From Gaiella sp. (GTDB lineage Bacteria; Actinomycetota; Thermoleophilia; Gaiellales; Gaiellaceae): a stretch of 64,000 nucleotides of DNA. This document shows positions 42,452 through 51,749 of this stretch, piece after piece. Within the stretch, counting starts at the first letter, position 1; each line of letters begins with the position of its first letter. Where the stretch lies: NCBI GenBank assembly GCA_027493885.1, contig JAOSJZ010000001.1, positions 434,001-498,000 on the forward strand. Direction: 5' to 3'. The notes under the pieces are model-generated. The model was not told where the DNA came from, did not search any database, and was given only the letters and a program-made list of their open reading frames with translations. The position numbers and the translations under genes are program-made.

Positions 42452-43722
42452 GCGACCGCCCGCGCGCGGTCGTCGTCGTCACGGGCAGCGAGCTCGTCCG
42501 CGGCGAGCGCACCGACCGCAACGGGCCGTTCTACGCGCGCGAGGCGCTCTCGCTGGGCCTCGACCCGGAGCGAATCGTGATCGTCGGGGACGACCCGGGC
42601 GATCTCGAGTCGGCGCTTCGCTCCGCCGACGGAGCGGACGTCTGCCTGGTCTCTGGGGGGCTCGGGCCGACGCACGACGATCGCACGGTCGAGCTCGTCG
42701 CCCGGGTCGCACGCGCGCCGCTCCGGGTCGACCCGGAGCTCGAGTCCCGGATCGAGGCCGTCTCGCGGGCGGCGGCCGAACGGCTCGGCCGCCCGTATGC
42801 CGACTTCGCGCCGGGGGTGACGAAGCAGGCGACGGTGCCGGAGGGCGCGGTCGTGGTCGGGATCGCGGGCACGGCCCCGGGTCTCGTCGTCGCCGGTGAG
42901 CGCACCGTCTACGTGGTCATGCCCGGCCCGCCGGGCGAGCTTCGGCGTCTCTGGCCCGCCGCCGTGGCGAGCGACCCGCTCCGGCAGGTGCTCGCGCGCG
43001 CCACGCCGCCCGAGCGGCGCGTCCTCCGCTTCTACGGGGTGAGCGAGTCGGCCGTCGCTCGCGCGCTCGCAGACGCGGGCGGGGACGGCGCGGGGGTGGA
43101 GGTGACCATCTGCGCGCGCGACTTCGAGATCCACGTCGACTTCGTCGTCGAGCCGGGCGCCGGCGAGCGTGCCGACGTGCTCGCGGCGTCGTTTGTCGAG
43201 CCCCTCCGACGCTACCTCTTCACCGAGGACCAGCGGACGGTCGCAGAGATCGTGCTCGGCGAGTGCCGCGCTCGGGGGCTGCGGCTGGCGACGGCGGAGT
43301 CGTGTACCGGCGGGCTCGTCGCAGCGCGGTTGACAGACGTCCCCGGCTCGAGCGACGTCTTCGTCGGTGCCGTGGTCGCCTACGCGAACGAGGTCAAGGT
43401 CACCCAGCTGGGCGTCCCCGAGTCGCTGCTCGCGGCTCACGGCGCGGTCTCGGCCGAGGTGGCGGCGGCGATGGCCGACGGCGTCCGGCGCCTGCTCGGC
43501 GTCGAGGTCGGGATCGCGGTGACGGGCGTCGCCGGGCCGGCCGGCGGCATGGAGGCGAAGCCGGTCGGGCTCGTTCACTTCCACGTCTCGACGCAGGAAG
43601 GCGGGCGCGGCGGCGAGCTCTCCCTCCCGGGCGACCGGGAGGCCATCCGTGCGCGGGCGACGGTCGCCGCGCTGCACCTCGCCCGCCGCGTCCTGGCACA
43701 GAGTCGGCACGAAGTCGTATGA
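42448..43722 (+). CDS. cinA: CinA-family protein (competence/damage-inducible)
   Basis: 424 residues, two domains. The N-terminal MoCF/COG1058 domain has VTGSELVRGERTDRNGPFYA and SGGLGPTHDDRTVE; it hydrolyses ADP-ribose-type substrates in relatives. The C-terminal PncC domain (from about residue 265: GLRLATAESCTGGLVAARLT, VAVTGVAGPAGG region) deamidates nicotinamide mononucleotide. Together they recycle pyridine nucleotides. The cinA-recA association is common. GTG start overlaps rodZ and the stop overlaps thpR. Confidence 0.92.
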   Translation: MSDRPRAVVVVTGSELVRGERTDRNGPFYAREALSLGLDPERIVIVGDDPGDLESALRSADGADVCLVSGGLGPTHDDRTVELVARVARAPLRVDPELESRIEAVSRAAAERLGRPYADFAPGVTKQATVPEGAVVVGIAGTAPGLVVAGERTVYVVMPGPPGELRRLWPAAVASDPLRQVLARATPPERRVLRFYGVSESAVARALADAGGDGAGVEVTICARDFEIHVDFVVEPGAGERADVLAASFVEPLRRYLFTEDQRTVAEIVLGECRARGLRLATAESCTGGLVAARLTDVPGSSDVFVGAVVAYANEVKVTQLGVPESLLAAHGAVSAEVAAAMADGVRRLLGVEVGIAVTGVAGPAGGMEAKPVGLVHFHVSTQEGGRGGELSLPGDREAIRARATVAALHLARRVLAQSRHEVV

Positions 43723-44279
43723 CTCCGGCGGGTAGCGTCGGAGGCGATGCGCGCCTGCGGCTCTTCCTCGCCCTCGAGCTTCCCCCGGCGACGCTCGACG
43801 TCCTCGTGCGCTGGGGCGCCGAGCACCTCGCCGGAGGACGGATCGTCCCGCGCGAGCACCTCCACGTCACGCTCGCGTTCCTCGGCAGCCGCCCGGCGGA
43901 CGAGCTCGACGCGATCGTCGGCGCGCTGCGCACCGCCGTCGAGGCCGTGTCCGAGACGATCCGGCTCGAGCCCGTCGCCTGGCGCGAGACCTCGAGCGTG
44001 GGCATGGTCGTGCTCGACGACCGGACCGGCGAAGCAACGCGGCTCGCGGGCCACCTGCACGGCTCCCTCGCGGAGCTCGGCGTCTACCTCCCGGAGTCGC
44101 GCCCGTGGCTTCCGCACGTCACCGTGCTCCGCTTCCGCGAGCGTCCGCGGCTCGACCCGCCGCTGCCCGGGACGGGAACATTCGTTCCGTCCGACGCTGC
44201 TGCTTACCTATCTCGACTGCACCCGACCGGAGCGCGGTACGCGGTGCTGGAACGCGTCTCGCTGAACGCAGGAGGATGA
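43719..44279 (+). CDS. thpR: RNA 2',3'-cyclic phosphodiesterase
   Basis: 186 residues of the 2H phosphoesterase superfamily (LigT/ThpR). The two catalytic HxT motifs are HVTLAFLG (after EHL) and HVTVLRF, about 85 residues apart as expected. Hydrolyses 2',3'-cyclic phosphates on RNA; the physiological substrate is unclear. Genes of this type frequently lie between cinA and recA. ATG overlaps the cinA stop. Confidence 0.9.
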   Translation: MTPAGSVGGDARLRLFLALELPPATLDVLVRWGAEHLAGGRIVPREHLHVTLAFLGSRPADELDAIVGALRTAVEAVSETIRLEPVAWRETSSVGMVVLDDRTGEATRLAGHLHGSLAELGVYLPESRPWLPHVTVLRFRERPRLDPPLPGTGTFVPSDAAAYLSRLHPTGARYAVLERVSLNAGG

Positions 44280-44283
44280 TTCG

Positions 44284-45354
44284 ATGAACCGGGAGGAAGC
44301 GCTCGACGTCGCGCTCGGCCAGATCGAGCGGCAGTTCGGCAAGGGCTCGGTGATGCGCATGAGCGACGCCGCCCAGGTCTCCATCGGGGCGGTGTCGACC
44401 GGCTCCCTCTCGCTCGACCTCGCGCTCGGGATCGGCGGGCTGCCGCGGGGGAGAATAGTCGAGGTCTACGGGCCGGAGTCCTCCGGGAAGACGACGCTTG
44501 TCTACCACGTCATCGCGGAGGCGCAGCGCCGCGGCGGCATCTGTGCGTTCATCGACGCGGAGCACGCGATGGACCCGACGTACGCGCGGCGGATCGGCGT
44601 CGACATCGACCAGCTGCTCGTCTCCCAGCCCGACACCGGCGAGCAGGCGCTCGAGATCGCCGAGCTCCTGATCCGCTCGGGCGCGGTGGACGTCGTCGCG
44701 GTCGACTCGGTGGCCGCGCTGACCCCCAAGGCGGAGATCGAGGGCGAGATGGGGGACAGCCACGTCGGCCTGCAGGCACGTCTCATGAGCCAGGCGCTGC
44801 GGAAGCTCGCGGGCACGCTCAACCGCACCGACACGATCTGCCTGTTCACGAACCAGCTCCGCGAGAAGATCGGGGTCATGTTCGGCTCGCCCGAAACCAC
44901 CCCCGGCGGCCGCGCACTGAAGTTCTACGCCTCCGTCCGGCTCGACATCCGGCGGATCGAGACGCTGAAGGAGGGCACCGAGGCGATCGGCAACCGGGTC
45001 CGCGTCAAGGTCGTGAAGAACAAGGTCGCGCCGCCGTTCAAGCAGGCCGAGTTCGACGTCATCTACGGCCAGGGGATCTCCTGGGAGGGCACGGTGCTCG
45101 ACGTCGGGCTCGAGCGGAAGATCGTGACGAAGTCCGGCTCGTACTTCTCGTTCGGCGACGAACGGCTCGGTCAGGGACGCCAGAACGCAACCGCGTTCCT
45201 GACCGAGAATCCCGATCTCGTGCAGGCGATCCTGGCCCGCATCCAGGCCGAGGCGGGGCCGGAGCAGGTCGTCTCCGCACGCCTGCTCCCCACGACGGAC
45301 ATGCCGGTGACCGAGGTCACGCCCGTCGTCGACGAGGTGACGGCCGAGGCATAG
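44284..45354 (+). CDS. recA: RecA recombinase
   Basis: 356 residues. Strand exchange and SOS coprotease activity. Starts [21 protein letters not shown]; Walker [10 protein letters not shown], then [33 protein letters not shown] (Walker B), [21 protein letters not shown] and [17 protein letters not shown]. Full length and canonical. Only 4 bp separate it from thpR, so it has no promoter of its own immediately upstream, and no actinobacterial LexA box (CGAAC-N4-GTTCG type) is visible there. recX follows directly. Confidence 0.98.
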   Translation: MNREEALDVALGQIERQFGKGSVMRMSDAAQVSIGAVSTGSLSLDLALGIGGLPRGRIVEVYGPESSGKTTLVYHVIAEAQRRGGICAFIDAEHAMDPTYARRIGVDIDQLLVSQPDTGEQALEIAELLIRSGAVDVVAVDSVAALTPKAEIEGEMGDSHVGLQARLMSQALRKLAGTLNRTDTICLFTNQLREKIGVMFGSPETTPGGRALKFYASVRLDIRRIETLKEGTEAIGNRVRVKVVKNKVAPPFKQAEFDVIYGQGISWEGTVLDVGLERKIVTKSGSYFSFGDERLGQGRQNATAFLTENPDLVQAILARIQAEAGPEQVVSARLLPTTDMPVTEVTPVVDEVTAEA

Positions 45355-45355
45355 A

Positions 45356-45976
45356 TTGATCGTCACCGCGCTCCGGGAGACGCGCGCCGGCATTGCCGTC
45401 GAGCTCGACGGCAAGCGGTGGCGAACGCTTCCGGTGGCTGCGGTGGGGGAGGCAGGCCTCCGCGTCGGCCTCGAGCTCGACCGTGAGCGGATTCGCGCGC
45501 TGGCGCGGGCACGGCGTCGCTTGCGGGCGGAGGAGGTGGTGGTGCGCGCGCTCGCGCGGCGCGAGCACTCCCGGGCGTCGCTCGACGCCCGTCTCGCCCG
45601 CGCCGGCGTCTCGGCACAGGCGCGTCGCGACGTGCTCGAGCGCGGGGAGCGGTCGGGCCTCGTCGACGACGCACGGTACGCCGAGCGCCGCGCACGCCAT
45701 CTGGCCGATCGCGGCGCGGGCGACCGGCTCGTCGTCGACGACCTTGCGCGACACGGCATTACCGGGGACGTCGCGCGAGACGCCGTCGCACGGCTCGAGC
45801 CCGAGGCCGAGCGAGCCGCTCGCATCATGGCCGTCCGCGGAGCGAACTCGAGGACGATCCGCTACCTGGCGTCGCGCGGGTTCGCCGAGGAGTCGGTCGA
45901 GGCCCTCATTGCGGAGGTCGAGGGGGCGCGGTACCATGAGCAGCGCTTCATCCGGACTTTCCCTGCATACGTGTAG
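45356..45976 (+). CDS. recX: RecX regulatory protein
   Basis: 206 residues beginning at a TTG one base after the recA stop. Three-helix repeats of the RecX family: ALARREHSRASLDARLAR, GERSGLVDDARYAERRAR, and a third domain with IRYLASRGFAEESVEALI. It binds RecA filaments and limits their activity. A TTG start fits the low expression expected for RecX next to RecA. Confidence 0.88.
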   Translation: MIVTALRETRAGIAVELDGKRWRTLPVAAVGEAGLRVGLELDRERIRALARARRRLRAEEVVVRALARREHSRASLDARLARAGVSAQARRDVLERGERSGLVDDARYAERRARHLADRGAGDRLVVDDLARHGITGDVARDAVARLEPEAERAARIMAVRGANSRTIRYLASRGFAEESVEALIAEVEGARYHEQRFIRTFPAYV

Positions 45977-46173
45977 TTCCGAACTCGTTGAACCCGTGAC
46001 CCGCATGTCGACCATCTCCCTCGCGAACACCCGGGCGCGCGCCGCGTGCCCGCCGGGGGGCGCGCCGGCCTAGAGCCACGCAACAGCGGAGCCGGATCCC
46101 GCGGACGCGGGGATGCCGGATGTGAGCACCCGCGGCGTCGCCGCGGACAACAGAGGCTCCTGGAGGAGTAGAG

Positions 46174-47706
46174 ATGCTCACGGTGGTCGCGTTGGTGGTC
46201 GGGCTCGCGGTGGGGGCGGTGGTCGCCGCCGCCTGGCTGCGGGCGTCGAGTAGCTCCTCCGTCCGCCGGAGCGAGGAGGAGCGCCGGAGGCTCGTCACTG
46301 ACGCGGAGCGGGAGGCCGAAACGATCCGGCGGGAAGCCGTCGTCGAGGCACGGGAAGGCGCCGTCAAGCTGCGTTCCGAGGTCGAGAGCGAGGTCCGCGA
46401 CCGGCGCGTCGAGATCGCAAAGGTCGAGGAGCGAATCGCGCAGCGCGAGGCCGAACTCGACCAGAAGCTCGTCGATGTGACGCGGCGCGAACAGGGCGTC
46501 GGCGACCGCGAGGTTCATCTCAAGCAGCTCCAGGAGGAGCAAAAGGCGAGTCGCGACGGCGCCCTCGTGGAGCTCGAGCGCATCTCCGGCATGACGCAGG
46601 GCGAGGCGAAGGCGGCAATGCTCGAGCGCTCTCAGGATCTCGTGCGCCACGAGCTCGCCCGGTCGGTCCGCCAGATGGAGGAAGAAGCCCGCGGCGAGGC
46701 GCGGCGTCGCGCCCGCGCGCTCGTGGCAGACGCCCTCCAGCGCGTCGCAGCGAGCCACACCGCCGAGACGACCGTGACCGTGGTGGAGCTGGCGAGCGAC
46801 GACATGAAGGGGCGGATCATCGGCCGTGAGGGCCGCAACATCCGTGCGCTCGAACACCTGACCGGCGTCGACGTGATCGTGGACGACACGCCGCACGCGG
46901 TCGTGCTCTCCTCGTTCGACGGGATCAGGCGCGAGGTCGCGAAGCTGACCCTCGAGAAGCTGATCGAGGACGGGAGGATCCATCCCGCCCGGATCGAGGA
47001 GATGTACTACCAGTCGAAGGCGGAGCTCGACGAGCAGATCCACCAGGCCGGGACGCAGGCCGTCTTCGAGGCGAACTGCGGCGAGCTCAACGAGGAGCTC
47101 GTCACGGTCCTCGGCCGCCTCCGCTACCGGACGAGCTACGGGCAGAACGTCCTCAAGCACACCCTCGAGGTCGTCCACCTCGCCGGGATCATGGCCGCCG
47201 AGCTCGGCGCCGGCGTCAAGACGGCAAAGCGCGCGGCGCTGCTCCACGACATCGGCAAGGCGATGACGCACGAGGTCGACGGCTCGCACGCACTCGTGTC
47301 CGCCCAGCTCGCACGGCGGTACGGCGAGTCGGACGGCGTGGTGCATGCGATCGAGGCCCATCACTACGAGGTCCAGCCGCAGACCGTCGAGGCTGTCCTC
47401 CTGATCGCCGCCGACGCGATCTCGGCCTCCCGGCCGGGTGCGCGCGGGGAAAGCCTCGAGCACTACATCAAGCGCCTTTCGGCGCTGGAGGAGATCGCGA
47501 CTTCGAAGGCGGGCGTCGCGAAGGCGTACGCGCTCCAGGCCGGACGCGAGATCCGCGTGATCGTGGAGCCGTCCGAGGTCGACGACGACGGCACCGCGCT
47601 CCTCTCGTACGAGATCGCGCGCCAGATCGAAGACCAGCTCGAGTATCCCGGCCAGGTCAAGGTGATCGTGATCCGCGAGTCGCGTGCGGTGGAGGTCGCC
47701 AGGTGA
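46174..47706 (+). CDS. rny: Ribonuclease Y
   Basis: 510 residues. Membrane-anchored endoribonuclease: one N-terminal helix (MLTVVALVVGLAVGAVVAAA), a long coiled coil (about 30-190), a KH domain (DDMKGRIIGREGRNIRALEH, then LTGVDVIVDDTP) and an HD domain (HTLEVVHLAGIMAAELG, ALLHDIGKAMTHEVDGSH). The His-Asp metal pair is intact. GGAGGAG precedes the ATG at 46174. The 197-bp gap before it (45977-46173) has GC hairpins (for example CCGCGGC/GCCGCGG) but no gene that I can see. Confidence 0.96.
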   Translation: MLTVVALVVGLAVGAVVAAAWLRASSSSSVRRSEEERRRLVTDAEREAETIRREAVVEAREGAVKLRSEVESEVRDRRVEIAKVEERIAQREAELDQKLVDVTRREQGVGDREVHLKQLQEEQKASRDGALVELERISGMTQGEAKAAMLERSQDLVRHELARSVRQMEEEARGEARRRARALVADALQRVAASHTAETTVTVVELASDDMKGRIIGREGRNIRALEHLTGVDVIVDDTPHAVVLSSFDGIRREVAKLTLEKLIEDGRIHPARIEEMYYQSKAELDEQIHQAGTQAVFEANCGELNEELVTVLGRLRYRTSYGQNVLKHTLEVVHLAGIMAAELGAGVKTAKRAALLHDIGKAMTHEVDGSHALVSAQLARRYGESDGVVHAIEAHHYEVQPQTVEAVLLIAADAISASRPGARGESLEHYIKRLSALEEIATSKAGVAKAYALQAGREIRVIVEPSEVDDDGTALLSYEIARQIEDQLEYPGQVKVIVIRESRAVEVAR

Positions 47707-47985
47707 GCCCGGCCCCGCGGATCGACCATTAGTTAGTTGGCTGATCGGCGTGTCGGACCGGCAGCGCTCGAATGCGTCGGTAGACACCACAGTCGGTCAG
47801 GGGCGGCACCTGCGTGTCCGCGATCCGGCCGGGAGCCGGGTAGGGCTCGTCACGTACGCGCCCGATCCGCGCTGACTCCCTCCACCGGGGCGCTCTCGGC
47901 GGGGGTCGGCGCACTCGCCGCGAAGGACAGAGCACGACCTGCCCGTCGCGGCTTCTCGGGACGGCCCGTGGCTACCATCGGCCGC
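47707..47985. other. Gap between rny and miaB, no clear gene
   Basis: 279 bp. It starts with an unusually AT-rich stretch (ATTAGTTAGTTGGCTGAT, 47731-47748). GTGTC...ACCG near 47751 can pair with CGGT.GACAC about 30 nt later to give an imperfect hairpin. A TACCAT -10 for miaB is at its right end. No tRNA fold and no convincing ORF. Confidence 0.4.
47973..47978 (+). promoter_or_regulatory. -10 box for leaderless miaB
   Basis: TACCAT, 7 nt before the GTG at 47986. It decides this start over upstream in-frame codons that add about 80 non-conserved residues. Confidence 0.55.
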
Positions 47986-49308
47986 GTGCGCAGGTACTTC
48001 GTCACGACGTTCGGCTGCCAGATGAACGCTCACGACTCGGAGCGGATCAAGGGCATGCTCGAATCGCTCGGGATCGGCGAGGCCGTCGCGCCCGAGGACG
48101 CCGACCTGCTCGTCTTCAACACGTGCACGGTCCGCGAGAAGCCGGACACGAAGCTCGCGGCATACCTGGGCGACGCCGCCGCCAGGAAGCGCCGCGACCC
48201 CGATCTCGTCGTCGCGGTCGGCGGCTGCTACGCGGAGGCGCAGCGCGAGCGGATCTTCGCGCGGTACCCGTTCGTCGACGTCGCGTTCGGGCCGGGCTCG
48301 ATCCCGCACCTCGGCGAGTGGATCGAGGCCGGCGGCCGAGCAGTGCCGCGCAGCCGCTTCGGCTCGCACGAGACGTTCGCGGCCACGCTGCCGATGCACC
48401 GCGAACGCCGCTTCAGCGCGTGGGTCCAGGTGTCGATGGGCTGCAACTCGAAATGTGCGTACTGCATCGTGCCGGCCGTTCGCGGGCGCGAGCAGAGCCG
48501 CCGGCCCGGCGATATCGTCGCCGAGCTGACGGCCCTCGCCGGCGACGGTGTCAGGGAGATCACGCTGCTCGGTCAGAACGTCAACTCCTGGGGGCGCGAC
48601 CTCGCCCCTGAGATCCGCACGGAGTTCGGCGAGCTGCTCCGAGCGTGCGACGCCGTCGAGGGGATCGATCGCATTCGCTTCACGAGCCCGCATCCGAAGG
48701 ACTTCCGCGAGCCGGTGATCGCCGCGATCGCCGAGTGCCCGGCGGTCTGCGAGCACGTCCACCTGCCGCTGCAGTCTGGCTCGACGCGGATCCTCAAGAC
48801 AATGCGCCGGACGTACACGCGGGAGCGGTACCTGGCCCTCGTCGAGCGCCTCCGCGATGCGATCCCCGATCTCGCACTCGGCACCGACGTCATCGTCGGG
48901 TTCCCGGGCGAGACGGAGGACGACTTCCGGGCGACGCTCGAGGTGGTCGAAGCGGTCGGCTACGACAGCGCCTTCACGTTCGTCTACTCGCCGCGCGCCG
49001 GCACGGAGGCGGCGACCATGCCCGACCAGGTTGCCGACGCGGTCAAGCGCGAGCGCATGGAGCGTCTGGTCGACCTCGTCCAGCGCGAGGCGACCCGGCG
49101 TAATGCCGAGCGCGTGGGGCGGGTGGAGGAAGTGCTCGTGGAAGGCCGGAGCCGCACCGATGCAACGCTGCTCCGCGGCCGGACACGACGGAGCACGACG
49201 GTCAACTTCGCCGGCTCGGCGGCCCCTGGAGAGCTCGTGCGCGTCGCGATCGAGGGCGCGACCTCCACGACCCTCCGCGGCCGCGAGAGCTCGCTCGTCG
49301 CCGCCTGA
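47986..49308 (+). CDS. miaB: tRNA-2-methylthio-N6-dimethylallyladenosine synthase
   Basis: 440 residues. Radical-SAM methylthiotransferase acting on A37 of tRNAs after MiaA. The N-terminal domain begins VRRYFVTTFGCQMNAHDSER and has three cysteines for the first cluster (TFGCQMN, FNTCTVRE, VGGCYAE). The radical-SAM CxxxCxxC is GCNSKCAYCIVPA. A C-terminal TRAM domain includes VLVEGRSRTDATLLRGRT. miaA follows after a 278-bp gap. Confidence 0.96.
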   Translation: MRRYFVTTFGCQMNAHDSERIKGMLESLGIGEAVAPEDADLLVFNTCTVREKPDTKLAAYLGDAAARKRRDPDLVVAVGGCYAEAQRERIFARYPFVDVAFGPGSIPHLGEWIEAGGRAVPRSRFGSHETFAATLPMHRERRFSAWVQVSMGCNSKCAYCIVPAVRGREQSRRPGDIVAELTALAGDGVREITLLGQNVNSWGRDLAPEIRTEFGELLRACDAVEGIDRIRFTSPHPKDFREPVIAAIAECPAVCEHVHLPLQSGSTRILKTMRRTYTRERYLALVERLRDAIPDLALGTDVIVGFPGETEDDFRATLEVVEAVGYDSAFTFVYSPRAGTEAATMPDQVADAVKRERMERLVDLVQREATRRNAERVGRVEEVLVEGRSRTDATLLRGRTRRSTTVNFAGSAAPGELVRVAIEGATSTTLRGRESSLVAA

Positions 49309-49395
49309 GACCGCCAGGAGGCTGTGGATCGTTTGGCACGCTTCCGGCGCGAGCAGGTCACCGACACGTGCGCACTTCCACGTTACGCTCGATGC

Positions 49396-49590
49396 GTGGG
49401 GAGGAGGCCGGTGGCCCGGTCGTTGGCCGCAAGGGACATGTCCGGAAGGGACGGTGGGGCCGGGAGCAGCGGGCCGGCATGCCGGGCAGACCGTCGCGGC
49501 CCGGCCGGTGAGAGCCGGGACGGCGCGCGCGGCGGTGAGGCGCACCGCGCGAGCGTGCCTCGGGCTGCGGCTCGGAGCAGGGTCACGTGA
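49396..49590 (+). CDS. Possible small basic ORF before miaA
   Basis: 64 codons from a GTG to a TGA overlapping the miaA GTG. TACGCT lies 6 nt before the start, matching the leaderless pattern elsewhere. The product is Arg/Gly/Ala-rich (MGRRPVARSLAARDMSG), low complexity, with no family. The coupling and promoter favour a real gene; the composition argues against it. Nothing else is seen in 49309-49586. Confidence 0.3.
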   Translation: MGRRPVARSLAARDMSGRDGGAGSSGPACRADRRGPAGESRDGARGGEAHRASVPRAAARSRVT

Positions 49591-50462
49591 CGCGCCCCGA
49601 GGTCGCCGCGATCTTCGGCCCGACGGCGTCCGGGAAGACTGCCGTCGCCGAGATGGCCGCCGACCGGCTCGGGACGGAGGTCGTGTCCGCCGACGCGATG
49701 CAGGTCTACCGTGGCCTGCCGATCCTGACCAACCAGCCGACGCGGCCGACGCATCTCGTCGGGATCCGCTCGCTCGGAGAGGAGATGACCGTGGGCGCCT
49801 TTGCCGCGCTCGCGCACCGCGAGATCGACGACCTGGTCGCCGAGCGCGGGGTCGTTGTCGTCGCGGGGGGGACGGGCCTCTACCTGCGTGCCGCGCTCGC
49901 CGAGCTGGACGTCCCGCCTGCGGTCGCGCCCGAGATCCGCGCCCGCATCGCGCACGAGGTCGACCGCAACCGTGAGGCAGCCCACCGTCGCCTCGCCGCG
50001 CACGATCCCGCCGCGGCGGAGGCCGTCCATCCACACGACCGCAAGCGGCTCGTCCGCGCGCTCGAGCTCACCGCGGTCGGCACGTCGCTCGTCGTGGGCC
50101 GGGACCGCCTCTGGCGCGGGCCGACCCGGCGACCGACGCTGGTCGTCGGGCTCGAGGTTCCGGCGCAGATGCTCGAGCGGCGGATCCGGCGGCGTACAGA
50201 GGAGATGTTCGCGCGCGGCGTGGTGGACGAGGTCCGTGGCGCCCTCGAGCACCCCGTGTCGCGCACGGCGGCGAAGACTCTCGGGCTCGACGAGATCGCG
50301 TTGCTCGGGCCCGCCGCACTCGAGCCGATCGTCCGCCGCACGCGCCGCTACGCCGCCTACCAGCGGAAATGGATGCGACGGATCCCGGGCATCGTCCTCC
50401 TCGACGGCGAGCGGCCGCCGGAGGCGATCGCCGCCGACATCGTCGCGCTCGTACGCGGCTAG
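49587..50462 (+). CDS. miaA: tRNA dimethylallyltransferase
   Basis: 291 residues. Adds the dimethylallyl group to A37 of UNN-decoding tRNAs. P-loop FGPTASGKTAVAEM, then VSADAMQVYRGLPILTNQPT, VVVAGGTGLYLRAALAELDV (the GGTGLY motif) and a C-terminal ARRTRRYAAYQRKWMRR-type basic helix, here TRRYAAYQRKWMRR. GTG start. The miaB-miaA-dapF run is conserved in actinobacteria. Confidence 0.95.
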   Translation: MTRPEVAAIFGPTASGKTAVAEMAADRLGTEVVSADAMQVYRGLPILTNQPTRPTHLVGIRSLGEEMTVGAFAALAHREIDDLVAERGVVVVAGGTGLYLRAALAELDVPPAVAPEIRARIAHEVDRNREAAHRRLAAHDPAAAEAVHPHDRKRLVRALELTAVGTSLVVGRDRLWRGPTRRPTLVVGLEVPAQMLERRIRRRTEEMFARGVVDEVRGALEHPVSRTAAKTLGLDEIALLGPAALEPIVRRTRRYAAYQRKWMRRIPGIVLLDGERPPEAIAADIVALVRG

Positions 50463-50475
50463 CCTGCTTCCCACG

Positions 50476-51246
50476 ATGCGCTTCGAGAAGTGGCACGCCG
50501 TCGGGAACGCGTACCTCCTCGTCGAGCAGCCCGACGCCGGGCGCCTCACGCCGGAGCGCGTGCGCCGGCTCTGCGACGTGGACACGGGAATCGGCAGCGA
50601 CGGCATCCTCGAGGTGACGGCGCGCGATGCCGGCCGCGCGACGATCCGAATCTGGAACCCGGACGGGTCGACCGCGGAGCTCTCCGGCAACGGCACCCGC
50701 ATCGCCGCGGCGTGGCTCCTCCGCGAGAGCGGATCTTCCGCGGTCGAGATCGAGACCGATGCCAGGATCGTTCGCGCCGTCCCCGGAGAGGCGGAGCGGA
50801 CGGTGCGGCAGGACCTCGGCCCCGTCCACGTGGGCGAGGACGAGGTGCTCGACGTCGCCGGCGAGCGGGTCGCGGTCGTGCCGGTCGACGTCGGCAACCC
50901 GCATGCGGTCGTGCGCAGAGACGCGCTGTCGCGCGACGAGCTCCTGCATCTCGGCCCCGCGCTCGAGACACATCCACGGTTTCCCCAGCGAACGAACGTG
51001 CAGCTCGCCGTGGCCGGGCCCGGGAACGACGTCTCCGTGCTCGTCTGGGAGCGGGGCGCGGGCGAGACGGCATCGTCGGGCTCGTCTGCCGTGGCGGTGG
51101 CGGCGGCGGCGACGGAACGCGGCTGGTGCGCCGGGCGCGTACGCGTGACGATGCCGGGTGGGGCGCTCCTCGTCACGATCGAGGACGGTCGCGCCACGCT
51201 CGAGGGCCCGGCCGAGCAGATCTGCGCCGGCACGACGGGGCTGTGA
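50476..51246 (+). CDS. dapF: Diaminopimelate epimerase homologue lacking both catalytic cysteines
   Basis: 256 residues, full-length DapF fold. KWHAVGNAYLLVE replaces the usual KMxGxGNDF start, IGSDGILEV and WNPDGSTAELSGNGTR follow, and VDVGNPHAVV and TNVQLAV lie in the second half. In active enzymes the two halves carry CGNGxR and ACGTGA, whose cysteines exchange the alpha proton. Here they read SGNGTR (TCC) and ASSGSSA (TCG), so both cysteines are serine, with clean codons and no frameshift. Either a serine-based or inactive enzyme, or a protein with another role. Position after miaA is the normal dapF site. Confidence 0.8.
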   Translation: MRFEKWHAVGNAYLLVEQPDAGRLTPERVRRLCDVDTGIGSDGILEVTARDAGRATIRIWNPDGSTAELSGNGTRIAAAWLLRESGSSAVEIETDARIVRAVPGEAERTVRQDLGPVHVGEDEVLDVAGERVAVVPVDVGNPHAVVRRDALSRDELLHLGPALETHPRFPQRTNVQLAVAGPGNDVSVLVWERGAGETASSGSSAVAVAAAATERGWCAGRVRVTMPGGALLVTIEDGRATLEGPAEQICAGTTGL

Positions 51247-51749
51247 CGCCCCCTCGAGATCATCCGACACACGTCCTCGCCGTCAGCGGCTTCGTCACGA
51301 ACAACAGCGGTGAGGTCCTGCTGGTTCGCGTCGTGGGACGTGGCTGGGAGCTTCCAGGAGGTCAGGTCGAGAGAGGCGAGGGATTGCTCGACGCCCTGCG
51401 GCGGGAGGTAGAGGAGGAGTCCGGCTGCATCGTGGAGCCGGTGCGGCTCCTCTCGATCGACTCCCGGGTGACTTCCCCGGAGATGCTCGTGCACGTCTTC
51501 GCGTGCCGTCACGTCGGCGGCGTACCGCACGCGCGCGAGCCGGCGGTGCCCGAGGCCGGGTGGTTCGCGCCCGCCGACGCCCGCCGGCTCGTCACGCGCT
51601 CGCCGGCTGCCGAGCGGCTCAGCGACGCGCTGGGGCCCATGCACGGAATCCGCCACCGGACCTATCGGATGCGGCCCTACCAGAGCCTTGAAGTAGGCGT
51701 GCTCGCCTCGGGCTTCGAGGCGGCGTCGTCCGCAGAGGTGTCGGACTGA
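51243..51749 (+). CDS. NUDIX hydrolase
   Basis: 168 residues. Nudix box GGQVERGEGLLDALRREVEEESG (GX5EX7REUXEEXGU), preceded by VSGFVTNNSGEVLLVRVVGRG. Hydrolyses a nucleoside diphosphate derivative; substrate unknown. GTG start overlaps the dapF stop. The last codons (GTG TCG GAC TGA) are part of palindrome copy 4, so the repeat supplies the stop. Confidence 0.85.
   Translation: MTPPRDHPTHVLAVSGFVTNNSGEVLLVRVVGRGWELPGGQVERGEGLLDALRREVEEESGCIVEPVRLLSIDSRVTSPEMLVHVFACRHVGGVPHAREPAVPEAGWFAPADARRLVTRSPAAERLSDALGPMHGIRHRTYRMRPYQSLEVGVLASGFEAASSAEVSD

Noticed and set aside
43700..44290. SOS (LexA) box for recA
   Set aside because: Only 4 bp lie between thpR and recA and no CGAAC-N4-GTTCG-type site is seen there or before dnaE2; recA is probably read from the rodZ-side promoter.
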